Positions 47,850 to 59,669 of a stretch of 64,000 nucleotides of DNA are shown piece after piece; position 1 is the first letter of the stretch; every line of letters begins with the position of its first letter. Below the pieces are notes generated by a model. The model was not told the DNA's origin and searched no databases. It saw only the letters and a program-made list of their open reading frames with translations. Source of the stretch: Mya arenaria (lineage: Eukaryota; Mollusca; Bivalvia; Myida; Myidae); the NCBI RefSeq assembly GCF_026914265.1, contig NC_069136.1:33193368-33257367 (forward strand). Reading direction: 5' to 3'. The translations under genes and the position numbers were made by a program.

Positions 47850-49225
47850 TTTTACCAGATCATATTCTTCCCACTTGCGTAAAATAGGATCCTATTCTTC
47901 ACAGCTGGGAAAAATAAGATCTCATTTGTCACACATTTCTAGCATATATGTCACAGCTCCTGGGAAATTTGTGATCGAAGCCGGTTTTTTATGTATCATG
48001 AAATCACATTCCTCACAGGTAAAAAATTGCATCATTTTTTAAATAAAAAAAGTAAATTTTACAACTCAGTCACATTTGTCACAGATTGCTATTTCCAGTA
48101 TTGCAGATATATTTTGTTGATATAAATGTATGCGTATATATTCTAGTCATTAAGAATCGTTGATAATGTTGTTGTCGTTTCTGTTGTTGTTATTGCTGTT
48201 TGTTGGCTGTAGGCGCAATCCGGTTGTTATAGAGATAGTTGTTTTATTTTATTTTACATTTTTATGTTGTTGCTGTACGAGTATTAGTGGTAGGAATAGT
48301 ATTGGTTCTTGTAAGCACCGTTATAGTTGGGGTATGCCTAGTTAAGGTAGATGGCACTGTGTTTGATGTCGTGAGTTGTGTTGGCACAGACAGATGTACT
48401 GGAAAAAGTATTTCCAACGCTTTCAACGGCTAAAATTCGGGCAAGCAGCGAATACCGCAGTGCTAGAAGAGCTTTGGTTTAAAGATAGTTCTGTTCCGAG
48501 CTTGCCTGATATGGTCGAGCATTTACGATAATGTTACAATTCACCCTCGGGGACACAAATATAGAGAAAAGTTTAGTTTAGTGGTCGTGGTGTTGTTGTT
48601 ATTGTTGTTATAAGAATATGTTTTATTGTTTTTGTATAAGGCGTAGTTTTAAGAATATGTGTTTTTGTTGTTGTTGTTGTTGTTATTCTGTATCTTCTTC
48701 TTCTTCTCCTCATTATTACTATTATTATTATTATTATTATTATCATTATTACTTTTATCATGCTATTATTATTTTTTTTATTATTATTCTTTTATTTTTT
48801 ATTATTACATTTTTAATATCAAATTTATCAAACAGCAATGTCATCGACAATATCTACAAAGATGGTACACATCTATTAATTACTTATGACTAACATTAAC
48901 ACTAACATAAAAGTACAACGACCATCTTAAGTTTAAACTACAAGAGTACAAAATATTACAATACAAAATGTTCAATTTTCGTTTTGAATGGTTAAATATT
49001 ATTTTCTTTATTGCGGTAAAATGACTGATGGATTAAGAAACCAAAATCAGTTGAAAATTCTGAAAATGGCTTCGTTTCATAACGACAAAATTCCCCTTTC
49101 AAATATAATGTATACATATATACTATCGGTATTTTTGTTATACGCTAAACATAAAAATATTTCTGTTACGGAGTTTATTGCTTATTAACAATTTTAACCT
49201 TTCATTATATTCTGATAACTAGGAT
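47850..49225. other. Non-coding stretch with simple repeats
   Basis: Contains (TTG)n near 48,590-48,610 and 48,664-48,685, and (ATT)n at about 48,715-48,755. Repeated CACAGCTGGGAAAA/TCACA-like words lie at 47,900-48,080. The open frames over the simple repeats are composition artefacts. Confidence 0.6.
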
Positions 49226-49315
49226 TAACTTTCCTGCAAACAGTCTCCGAGTAAAATATTACTCAAACTTTCCTGCAAACAGTCTCCGAGTAAAATATTA
49301 CTCAAACTTTCCTGC
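49226..49315. repeat. 39-bp tandem repeat, 2.3 copies
   Basis: Units start AACTTTCCTGCAAACAG and contain TCTCCGAGTAAAATATTAC. The array abuts the tRNA-like SINE fragment to its right. Confidence 0.85.
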
Positions 49316-49319
49316 AAAC

Positions 49320-49580
49320 AACAAAAACCAGCGGAGTACGACACAGCCGAGGGCACCAACATTTACCTGCTGTATTAAATTCTCGAATGGCGGACAGGGG
49401 TGTATGGATATAAGTAAGGTGAACGGGCGCTCGGTGAACGTGCGCTCGTATATAGCAGTTACACAGGATCCCCGTTGTACGGTTCTCCAAAAAGACTATT
49501 CATTACTTTAGCGGCGAACCGGCGACCCCTGGATTGACAGTCAAATGTTTTACCACTAGCTAGACCACGGGTCCACCACA
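49320..49580 (-). mobile_element. tRNA-derived SINE fragment
   Basis: On the minus strand it starts like a tRNA: a GTGGTCTAGCTAGTGGTAAA A-box region, ACTGTCAATCCAGG (an Asp-like anticodon loop, GTC) and GGGTCGCCGGTTCG in place of a B box. About 190 bases of unrelated body follow. The acceptor stem does not close and the B box is damaged, so it is not a working tRNA gene. The stretch to the right, to 50,042, holds nothing recognised. Confidence 0.55.
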
Positions 49581-50042
49581 ATGACGCACACAAATAGGTT
49601 CACCTCATAAAGATACCAACTGCACGAGCAGCAACCTCCAAATCCATTACTAAAAGGCCAAACAGTCTAATAAACAAACTAAAATGATAACAACATGAAG
49701 TACGTATTGTTCGAAAGACACCTTATAAAACATAAGAACACCCACAAGGAAAGCTGAATATTCAAAACAACAACAGCATCCTCTAATAATAATTTAATGT
49801 CACAAAGAGCAAACGCATAGAACATAAATAACAAAACAACTTCAGATATAAAAACTCGATAAGGGGGGTTTGTGGTAATTGTGGTTATCTAAAATACGTA
49901 CGTATCGTTCAATCACTTTTTCGAAATTGTATTTCTAAGAAGTAATCATATAATGGTCAGCTTTGGTGAAGTTTATTGGATTTTGCAAATAAAAGTTTTT
50001 ATCTGATTTTTTGATATTTAAAAAACATTTAATTGAAATTCC

Positions 50043-50429
50043 TGGCCCCAATATCACGAAAATACTTAAGTCAAATCTCAATCTCCATCTAAACTCATTT
50101 TTCCACATTACAGTATGACATTATTAAAAATACTAATGTTTTACTATTTTTAAAAGCACATTCTCACATGCATTATGTTGATTAACATAATTGCTCAATA
50201 TTCTGAAAAAAAAAAATTCTACAGCACAAAATGTACTTGAGTAAAACTCAAAAATAATAAATTGGACTCAAGTACAATTTTTGCTCTTTTTTTTTATCAA
50301 CATGATGAATGAGAGAATGCAATTTTAAAAAGGGTAAAACATTTAGAATCATGTGATGCTGTAATTAGATAAAAAGAGTTGAGACTGAGTTTGAGATTTG
50401 ACTTGAGTGTTTTCGTGATTTGCGGGCCT
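50043..50429. mobile_element. Palindromic MITE (~390 bp)
   Basis: The left arm has AATATCACGAAAATACTTAA and GTCAAATCTCAATCTC. The right arm is the inverted match (complement AAATCACGAAAACACTCAAG). The core is also palindromic (TTGAGTAAAACTCAA, CTCAAGTACAATTTT). No coding. The left tip of a similar GGGGCC-type element is seen at 56,718. Confidence 0.7.
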
Positions 50430-50434
50430 GACCT

Positions 50435-52830
50435 TACGATATTTGTCGTATGCTTTCGATAAGTTAGCCCTATATGCATTACTATGTGAAGTTGTATGTG
50501 TGCATTACCTTTCACCCAAGCGGTCGTGAGCTCGAGGCAAATAAATGGTTTCTACTCAAGAGACGGGGTCGAGATTGACTCTTCACAGATGTCGTCACAG
50601 TAGAGCTGAAATTAATCCGTGAAGATAACACAAAAATAGCATCGATATAGAAAGACTGAAGATTACATATCAATTTCAATATTTTTAATATGATGTCATT
50701 TCTACAAATTCACGATTTTAACTTCACAGTTTCAACTTTGCATAAACGATATCATGTAATATTGAAATCGTGAAGTTGAAACCATGAACTATTAAATTTG
50801 AAATGTCACCTCCAACAAAACCATGTTAAATAAATGTCAGTTCTAATGTGTGGAAATTTGAAATTTGAGTAACGCCAAAACATTGCGATTCACTGAGTAT
50901 TGTTCGAATGTCCTTTGATGAGAACAACAAGAGGTACTGGTGTAAGAAAGGAAGCGTCCCCAGTATTATCCCAATCTAACGTGTTCTTATTTTGATTTAT
51001 CATTGATATGGGAAACAGAAATAGTCAATTGCAACGCTGTATATCCTTACTTGATATCGATCAAAAGAAGGTTCTTCATTAGCGCGCACGGGACGCGTTT
51101 CAAATAAAGATAGGTAGTCTTAAGATAGCAAAATTCCAGTCGTAACATCGTTTTTGGTGTAAACTGCGTTTCAATAAAACTATCGTAATGACATCTACCG
51201 CATAAATTCTGCCCGTAACTTTACGAATGTACACGAGCTCTTTTAAGCAGCCCAAATAATAAGGTTTACGACTAAGATAGCTTATTAAGGGGGGTCCGGC
51301 CCTTTCTCTGCGTATTGACCCAGACAATATGTCGCCCTGGCCCATCACGCATATTTATGTGGTGTTGTCGTACAAGCGCAACAAGTGCATATAGAAATGT
51401 CGTTTCAGCGCCCTTAAATTGTCGAACAAGCGTGATGACATGATTGAGACAAAATAAACCGCATCAAACACCACAAAAACAGATTTATCGTTATGATAAG
51501 TTGTTTTGTACGTCAACACACCAAATCGAGGAGATATTTTATGCAATACTGAGCAAAATGACTGATTTGGTTAGGCTTAGCAGGCAGCAATACTCGTTTT
51601 TTTCCCTGTATTGCTTTCTTGTTATCGAGTACTTTTATAAACAGGGCATTGAAACGATATACAAACAAAACAAGCACAAAAAACGTAGGTTGAATCAATA
51701 AACTGGAAATCCTTTTTAACAACACGTGTCCCTATTTAAGCAGCCGATTACGGAGTTAAATCAGTCTTGAAACACTTAAGGAATAGAGAAGGTAGGTTTT
51801 CGTCAGTAATATGAACGTGTTTTGTTTAACTGATTGACTTGTAATAAGATATTTGTTAACAGTATTAAGAAGTTCAACGGGGCCTTTTATCTCTAGCTAT
51901 TTATCAAAAATAAAATAATAAAATAATTCCATTTTCAAATATAAAGTTTTGTAAAATTGTGATCAATTACGTAGGTTTTGATTGTAAAATCATTAAAATT
52001 ATATATCTACAATCATTACGAAAACAATGAAAATACATAATAAGAAACGGCAAAATGCATGTGAATGAAATTTTCGGTCGTAAAACCGGATTATTGATCT
52101 TGTGATAATTGGTAGAACAAAAGATGACATAATTGCAGATTACCGCAAATTCATTTAATCAATCTAATGAGATAACTCCATGAGATAAATGCCGAGTGAT
52201 GTATGGTATGTTACTCAACTAAGGACACTCTATCGCAAATGCTTTTATAATGTGAATTGCAGTTAAGTGAAACACTTCTTCAATTTTACATTTGATAACA
52301 TTATCAGTGCTAAAGTTTAAAGGAAATTTCACAAAAAAAGTGACAGAAATGAAACCCATTTTGATTCAAAGAAAACTTCATATGGACTACCTAATTCTAG
52401 TGCTAATGCATACACTATTTCCATAAAATATTTGTAATGATTGATCATTTCGATCTAAGCAAGCAATTCCTATAATTTTGTATTTTTGATACCTTATACT
52501 ATTCCTTCGCATATGAAATATACCGTATTTTTAAAATTCCTAAATATTGTATTATTTTTCTGGCTCTAATATTTGGAACTGTGTATTAATTATTTGAGAA
52601 ATAAACGAATGTGATTGATTTTGAGGAATTTAAACAAATTCGAATATGCATATTTGACGATACATTTCAATCAATGTATCACATGACTAAAATCAACCAA
52701 TTCAAAAATCTGTTTTAATTATATTTTTAAATAAACTTGTTTGCCTTTTACGACCTATGCATATTTATTCACTTTTTCAAACTTATATACACAAGTCTCT
52801 AGTAACTAAATCGGTATATCTGTTTCTATA
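50435..52830. other. AT-rich non-coding stretch
   Basis: No gene recognised in about 2.4 kb. Segments around 51,080-51,300, like 41,200-41,345 and 60,960-61,140, share loose words (GTTTCAAA, AAACGC, TTACGA) typical of worn MITEs, but I could not define ends. Confidence 0.4.
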
Positions 52831-53200
52831 AGATAGATAGATAGATACTTTTTATTCCTCCATAAGTGAAGAGATTAACATATATACAGATGAATACAAA
52901 GAATATATACACACATCGATGATATGATATAAACGAACATCAAAAGATCATTATGATATCATATAGATGGACATTATGAACATTAAACATTTCGAGTAAT
53001 CATTTACAAAACCAACATCTTCCGTGCACATATAATTATGTATATATAGTCAGATGTAGTCTTAATTGACAAAATATATGAACAATAATTATTCAGAGTT
53101 ATCTACTCAAGATGTATTACATACAATCTATACATTTTGTACAAACTGGTCTTTAAGTCCTTGCAACCGGTGAGGTTTCTAATGACGCTTAACACTAAGT
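52831..53200 (-). mobile_element. LINE 3' end, minus strand, (TATC)n tail
   Basis: On the minus strand it ends GGAGGAATAAAAAGTATC followed by TATC units. Only untranslated 3' sequence is visible. Its truncated 5' side abuts the plus-strand LINE 2. Confidence 0.55.
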
Positions 53201-53259
53201 TATTTTGATGCATATGTGGACTGTTTTTACGTTTTATGTTTCTTGTTCAGCGTCTTTAA

Positions 53260-54608
53260 TTTTTTGCTACTGGGCTTGTCCCTGTAGTTTTCAACGTATA
53301 ATAGATAATGTTTATACTTATTCTCATAAATGGGGTCTGAAAATTAATGTAAATAAGACAAAAGTGTGTATATTTGAAAAACGTAAATCCAGACACATGT
53401 TTGTGTGGACCGTGAACGGTGAAATCATTGACCTTGTTGACTCGTTTACATATTTTGGAATTAAGTTCCATTACACTGGGAATATGAAGTATGTTGTACA
53501 AACATTGCATGAACAAGCACTTAAAGCCTATCATAGTCTATTGTCTATATTTAGCAAAGTTCATCTTGATGTTAAATCTAAACTAAAACTATTTGATTCA
53601 CTCATTTCCCCCATTCTGATGTATGGCTCTAAAATATGGGGCATTTATAATTATAAAGAAGTTGATAGATTACATCTTAAATTTTGCAAACACCTGCTGG
53701 GTGTCAAACCTCAGACTTCTAGTGCAGCAGTTCTTGAAGAACTGGGTGGATATCCATTGTTTGTTAAATGTAAGGAACGTGCACTAAGGTATTGGTTAAA
53801 AATAATGAAAAATACTGATAACCCTATATATATGTTTTATTCAGAACAGTTACAAGCTGTACACTTAAATAAAAATAATTCTTGGGCTTTTGCTTTAAAA
53901 ACATTGTTAGACAACATGGGATTCAGTGATACCTTCACAGCTTTCAATAATGATGTTAATTACTTACCTCTGTTTAAACAAAGATTGTATGACCAGTATA
54001 AACAGGAGTGGAACACAACTGTAGCTAGCCAATCAAAATTAGATTTTTATAGACTATTTAAAAGTGAGCTTAAATTTGAAAACTATATTGATGTTATTAA
54101 TAATGATTATATTAGAAAAGAAATTTCGAAATTACGTTTGTGTTCTCACTCTTTGGAAATTGAAACGGGCAGATATCTAAATATTGATAGAAATGCTAGA
54201 CTTTGTAAATGTTGTAATTTGAGAGTAGTCGAAATCCGAATACCATTTTATTTTATGCTGCCCACTTTATCGTAATTTAAGGCTAAAATATTGTATAAAT
54301 GTAGCATTCCCGACTATTCAAAAGTTTATTAAGTTAATGTCGTGTGAAAAATAAAAAAACAAGTAGAAATGTTTTTAAATATATTCATCATGCTATGCTA
54401 AATAGACAAGAACAACTTGATAATATACCTGCTTCTTAACTTTTGCTTAATATCCATCTATATGTTCTTTAAAACATGTACTCCTTATAACTATACATGT
54501 TATTGTGTTGTAAAAAATATCATTCGACCGTCTGTTCAATGTTAAATATGTTTAATGGCCAAAGGTATTGTTATATGCCGATTTGTCAATAAACTTTGAA
54601 GTTGAAGT
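53260..54608 (+). mobile_element. LINE 2: 5'-truncated non-LTR retrotransposon
   Basis: Begins beyond the catalytic box of the reverse transcriptase, at the thumb region (YSHKWGLKINVNKTK). It continues through VDSFTYFGIKF, LKFCKHLLGVK and the shared C-terminal motif LEIETGRY, then a Cys/His segment (CKCC). The frame shifts after RVVE (about 54,235) and again near 54,350. The adjacent frames still read the family's HF-x-LCCPLYRNLR. The 3' end is at about 54,608 (CAATAAACTTTGAAG then TTGAAG). The stretch from 54,609 to 55,300 holds nothing else. Confidence 0.85.
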
Positions 54609-55316
54609 CGTATTACGAAAAACAATCGTAGAATACAAAGTGACACATCGTTGAATTTGTTTAACATACATATAATACGGAAAATCAGATACAGAATTAA
54701 ACCTTTTTGGTCATGGGAAGGAAAATGAATTGAGCGGGTATTACTATAAGCTTAAATATGCACTCTTACTCCCAAATAACATTTACCACAATTAATACTA
54801 TTGTTTTAATATTCCAAAAGGATGAATAAATGTCGAAAACAATGGTTCTTATGAAGGATACCGAGTTTAATTTGAAAGAAATGTGCATAAAACATGGTAT
54901 TTCTACCTTATGAGACTATTGTAGACCACAGTAAATATTTTAGCATTTACCAATCATTTAATATTTTTGCGTTTTCCGCTATTAAATACACGGTTACAAA
55001 CTTGTTATAAGTAATTCATATTTTCCATAATTGCATTATTTAGAAAGTATTTGAGGTTTATCAGTCAAAATTGATGTTTATTATACATGTGTATGTATTA
55101 AATTTTAAATAAGAGTGTCACTAATACCGGGGATTTGGTATACATGAATTAATAGCATCATTACGACGACTCTATTTGATAACAATTGGCATTCTTTTCC
55201 TTGAATCGATATTTACATGTGCAGATATTCCTTTTTTGAACGAATTTTGCATTCGCGCATTTGTTTTTAAACCCTTTATATCGTTTTTCTTCAGAAACTG
55301 AGAAAGATCCAACACA

Positions 55317-56555
55317 ATGCTGTTCAAGTACACCCTGGTATTGCTCGTCTGCGTAATCCTGATTGACCCATCAGATGCGTGGTTATGGGGCAAAAGAAAT
55401 AAGAAAAAGATTAAGATTAGGGGAAAGGATGTGGATATAACGATAACGGAAACAAGCAGAGGAATGGCTGCAAAGCCGGAGAAGAAACTAGACTGTAAGG
55501 TAAAGCCAAGAACACAAGAAACCCAATACTCTACACAATTTGCAAGAATTTAGTGGAGACTTCCCGTTTTTAGTGTTTTAAAAACTGATATCAATGCTAT
55601 TTTCGGGATTTTTTCGTAATCAAGATCTTAGATAATTTAAATATTTTCAAATGAACGATAATTTCTTATCAACATGTTCACTACATTGAACGTTTAATAA
55701 TTTTTTTCTTTCCATCTCTTTATTCAGCCCGAACAATCGTTTTTTGAACCCTTAGAACATAATGAACGCTGCACAAATACATGTAAACCATATCTCATCG
55801 AACCCTATTATATGCTAGACAAGCCTTATAATTGGATATGAATATCTTCCAGGATATCGAGGGTTGCGGAAAGATAGCGGATGGAACTGCCGGCGCAGGA
55901 AAGCTGTGGAACTGCCGCCACAGGGATTGCCGACGGAATTGCCGCCATGAAAGATGCAGTTGCAGCTGCTGGGGTTACTTAAAGTAACTGAAATCTCGAT
56001 TAAAATGATTATTGTTATGCATTTTAATCATCAATGAGCCGATTATTCAGTATTTTGTTCCGGTTAACAACGTTGTTAAGTGGTTACTTTAAAACATTTA
56101 CTGCTATGTACGCTTAAAGGATACAATTGTGCTCGGCCGAATTTCAAACACAATTTAAGTTAATTGATTAAATCTGTATTTGTTTCATTTAAATATATGG
56201 GCTCATAATCAAATAGTTAAACAACAGTGTCGTTGACCATATTGGTAACATTAACAAAGTTCTGAACAATCGGCCAAATGTTTGCTATCCAGAAATAGTT
56301 CCTGTTAGTAGCAAACTGCATTCAGAGACTAATTACGCATACATATTAATGAAGTGGTTGCTATTTCTGAGTGGTATTCGTTGACAAAAGGATTTTGAAA
56401 TGCACAGAAGCTTTTGCTCATTTCTTTATTAAGAATCATTAAATTCATTTACATCATATTTGAACATTGAACCATTCTTTAAAACTGGACGAATGTTTTT
56501 TTTTATTTTTTCTTGCAGATGTCAGGCATTTCAAATCTACAAACACAATGAATAA
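55317..56555 (+). CDS. Secreted cysteine-rich basic peptide precursor
   Basis: Unrecognised small secreted protein. Exon 1 (55,317-55,499) encodes a signal peptide (MLFKYTLVLLVCVILI, probable cut after DPSDA) and a strongly basic stretch (WLWGKRNKKKIKIRGK). Exon 2 starts at 55,853 in phase 0 with DIEGCGK and a dense Cys/Arg segment (NCRHRDCRRNCRHERCSCSC). Reading on, a TAA at 55,985 overlaps a good donor (AAA|GTAACT). If spliced at 55,983 to the strong acceptor at 56,518, the frame continues KCQAFQIYKHNE and stops at 56,553-56,555, just before AATAAA at 56,564. The product has 105 residues with 8 Cys, or 116 with 9 Cys. Even cysteines favour the short form; the well-placed exon 3 favours the long one. 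An antimicrobial or other disulfide-rich effector role is inference from composition. A likely 5' UTR acceptor (TTTTTCTTCAG) precedes the ATG. Confidence 0.75.
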
Positions 56556-56574
56556 CGTCTGACAATAAAGGATT

Positions 56575-56924
56575 TTAGCTGCCTTCGAAGTTTATGTATA
56601 TCTTATGAATTATGTGCTTTTCTCTTAACAATAAATTTATTTCTCAAAGAAACAAGACTTCTGATTGGTCGATATACAAGTGGATTTGTATGAATTCTTA
56701 AACGATTCACATCTTCCTGGGGCCGTATTCAATAACAACCTTAGAATTAACTTAAATTTAATAGTAGAATCTGAGTATTTTTATTGTAATGTGAAATAAA
56801 TTGGCAAGTGAATGGAATCACTGAGGCACGTTTAGGGAGAGTATAAGACTACATTTTTTATATCACGCCTCCAACATGAATTATCAAAGCCGTTGGTCCT
56901 GGACTTGTCAAGCGGTGACCTCAT
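56575..56924. other. Non-coding stretch
   Basis: Contains a MITE-like tip (GGGGCCGTATTCAATAACAA, 56,718) without a visible partner end. Confidence 0.4.
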
Positions 56925-57905
56925 ATTATTTATATCTTTATTAGAGTCTCGTCCATATACATACTAAAAGTTACATGCAACACATAAAACAAATAATTAT
57001 ATGGCCATTCTATACAGAATTACAGGAGACTATTTGACAAATACACAGAACATATTAATACAAAATAAAATACAGACTTGTTATAAAATATGTGACTGAT
57101 ACTGACTGGTAAAACAACAACAACAACTGTACTTACAAATTAAACACTAATATGCCACACGAACAAATTTCTTCCATCAATGAGCATAAGATTTGCTTTA
57201 AGAGCCCATAGAAAAAAATGAAACAACCGACTTAATACTGACAGAAGCTCCCAGAAACACTAAAACAAGCAGGTGAAATTGGATTTACCGACCATTATAT
57301 CGGAGGTTCATTTAATAACAAGGGACCAATATCATTTGTGTGACCTGTTAGAATATCACAAAGTACAATAAGTAAACATCTACATACTTATAAGTATATA
57401 CATGAACGCAATGACTATTTACACAGATAAAACTGTCTTCTCTTTAAAATCAAATTACAGTTTTGGCAGCAAGTCGTAACAATGCAGAATTGCAGAGTAT
57501 AAATTTCAACTTTTCAGTATTACTCATAGTTAGAAATAAGTTATCAGTTTCAACGGCCTTAGCAAACAATGTAACACGGTAATCATCATATGCTCTACAC
57601 TCAAGGATAACATGAGACTCGTTTTCTACAGTATCACAAAAGGGGCATTTTCTAGCTTCAACCGGTAAGTTTTCATATCTGCCAGTTTCAATTCGTAGAG
57701 GAGCTACACTACATCTAAATTTACTCAGTGCCGACCTATGCTGCAGCGGCATGATTATTTTACAGTACTTTTCTGTACCAAATTTAGTTTTCAACAAACA
57801 GTATGTACGCAATTTCTTGCGCCCTCTACCTGATGTACCAACGGTACTATTAATCTGAGCCAACCAGCCCTGCGTAAACTGATGCAGCAACAACTCCTCT
57901 ACTTT
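56925..57905 (-). mobile_element. LINE 3: 5'-truncated non-LTR retrotransposon, minus strand
   Basis: A 147-codon minus frame (57,893-57,450) is the C-terminal part of a LINE ORF2. It has the same signature as LINEs 1 and 2 (APLRIETGRYENLP) and an intact Cys/His motif (CPFC ... ESHVILEC). The tail is on the left (minus: AATAAAGATATAAATAATATG). The reverse-transcriptase core is missing. Confidence 0.8.
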
Positions 57906-58208
57906 ACTTAAAATAGCATGTTTAGGTATAACGATTTCAATACTGCAATAAATATATATGTTTCCATATTTACCAAAATGGCGTCATATTTTTCGATACC
58001 GATTAATGAATGAAACATTTCCTATAAGTTGGTAAAAACGGGGCGCTGGAAAACATTCTGGGTACGTGACTCGCTCTCACGCGAAATGGTTTTCTTTGCC
58101 CCGTATGTCCCAAAATGGGATACTTCTAATCCTTAACTTATATAAGTTCACCTCACGTGGTTTGTCAATGTGAGATTCTCATAAACACGACATTAGCAGA
58201 TCCGTATT

Positions 58209-58691
58209 CAGTGTGTGTATACTACGTGATAAATTGCCTCATCAATGCTACGTCGGAAGGCAATAATTTGATTTGAAAAAGGCTTTAAGCAAAGATAACT
58301 TCACTATTTTTCACAATTTAAAATGAAACATAGCACAGTCTACGCCGCCTACGGAGCCCTGCCTTCGGTCTTTTACCAGAGTTTGATTGAGAGTTTAGTT
58401 TCTTTAAACACTTCGACAACCTTTTTACAATACGGCTGTCTGACGGAGCACTGTCAAAACATTATTTTGGAAACAGGTTTGTCGAAGTGTTTGATGAAAC
58501 TAATGGCCTTATTAAATTTCGGTAATAAAACAAATACGGGACTCTTTAAGCGGCATAGACTGCCCTTTGTTTCATTTAAAATGGTTTTGTAAATGAAAAG
58601 TTATCTTTGATTTAAGTCTTCATTTTAAGCAAAATGTTGCCTTCCGACGTAGCATATATGACGTAATTTATCACGTGGTATACACACACTG
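58209..58691. mobile_element. Foldback MITE, family F1 copy 2 (483 bp)
   Basis: The ends CAGTGTGTGTATACTACGTG and GTGGTATACACACACTG are inverted. Both arms contain GCTACGTCGGAAGGCAA and the core contains inverted TTTGTCGAAGTGTTT words. The open frame 58,323-58,592 inside is a by-product. This is the best-preserved copy. Confidence 0.85.
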
Positions 58692-59294
58692 GCATTGTAC
58701 TGTACCCTTTCACATTACGCTTTTCATCGGGGGATCCGATTATCTTTCCCTCGTGTGGGTCTTAACTTTTTTCTCAAGGACCTTGGTGCAACAGTCGCTT
58801 ATAAAATATAGTTAACAATTATCGTAAGTAGACGCAAAATCTAGAAATTGAAATTTTAATTAAAAGGAAACAGTTCATCATATTAAGTCATTATGACGCG
58901 GGAACTTTTTCAATCACTTTATTGTTGGTTTACAATATTTGTTGGGTATGAAAAAATAGTTATCAGATCCCATGTAGGGTGATAGCATACAATCTTAACC
59001 TTTGAAGCGGTTATGTAACCCATCGGCTAACGCCTATGTTGACAAGAACATTTTCGGGTTAACATTGTATACTTTCACCCTCCATGGGATCGGATGTTTA
59101 TATACCATTAAATAGGGTCTCTAATTGAAGTATCTTCGCGTGTTTTGATCGGTAATATGTACAATGGATCAATATTCAACTAACCGTATATTCTTTTAGT
59201 TGTTAATAAAATAAGAGGTTTATTTTCATGAATATACAGGTGTGTGAATATATTATATAACTATTCACTGCCTTGAGTTCTTGACAATGCATAT

Positions 59295-59664
59295 TGTCAA
59301 CCCGAGGTACATGCTGTCAACCCGAGGTTCATGCTGTCAACCCGAGGTTCATGCTGTCAACCCGAGGTTCATGCTGTCAACCCGAGGTACATGCTGTCAA
59401 CCCGAGGTTCATGCTGTCAACCCGAGGTTCATGCTGTCAACCCGAGGAAAATAATGTCAACCCGAGGTTCATGCTGTCAACCCGAGGTAAATGATGTCAA
59501 CCCGAGGTTCATGTTGTCAACCCGAGGTAAATGATGTCAACCCGAGGTTCATGCTGTCAACCCGAGGTTAATGCTGTCAACCCGAGGTTAATGCTGTCAA
59601 CCCGAGGTAAATGATGTCAACCCGAGGTAAAAGCTGTCAACCCGAGGTACATGCTGTCAACCGA
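59295..59664. repeat. 20-bp minisatellite, about 18 copies
   Basis: The unit is TGTCAACCCGAGGTTCATGC, with variants at the last seven positions (GTACATGC, GTAAATGA, GTTAATGC). There is no spacer between units. Open frames across it are repeat artefacts. Confidence 0.97.
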
Positions 59665-59669
59665 GACGA

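Noticed and set aside
48573-48893. Open frames rich in Tyr/Leu/Phe or Ile/Thr
   Set aside because: Translations of TTG and ATT simple repeats.
49500-49580. A working tRNA-Asp gene on the minus strand
   Set aside because: The anticodon-like loop is present, but the acceptor stem does not pair and the B box is damaged; better read as a SINE head.
58323-58592. 89-codon frame
   Set aside because: Lies wholly inside foldback MITE F1 copy 2.
59294-59534. CRISPR-like look of the regular 20-bp repeat
   Set aside because: No spacers between units, and the setting is clearly eukaryotic; it is a minisatellite.
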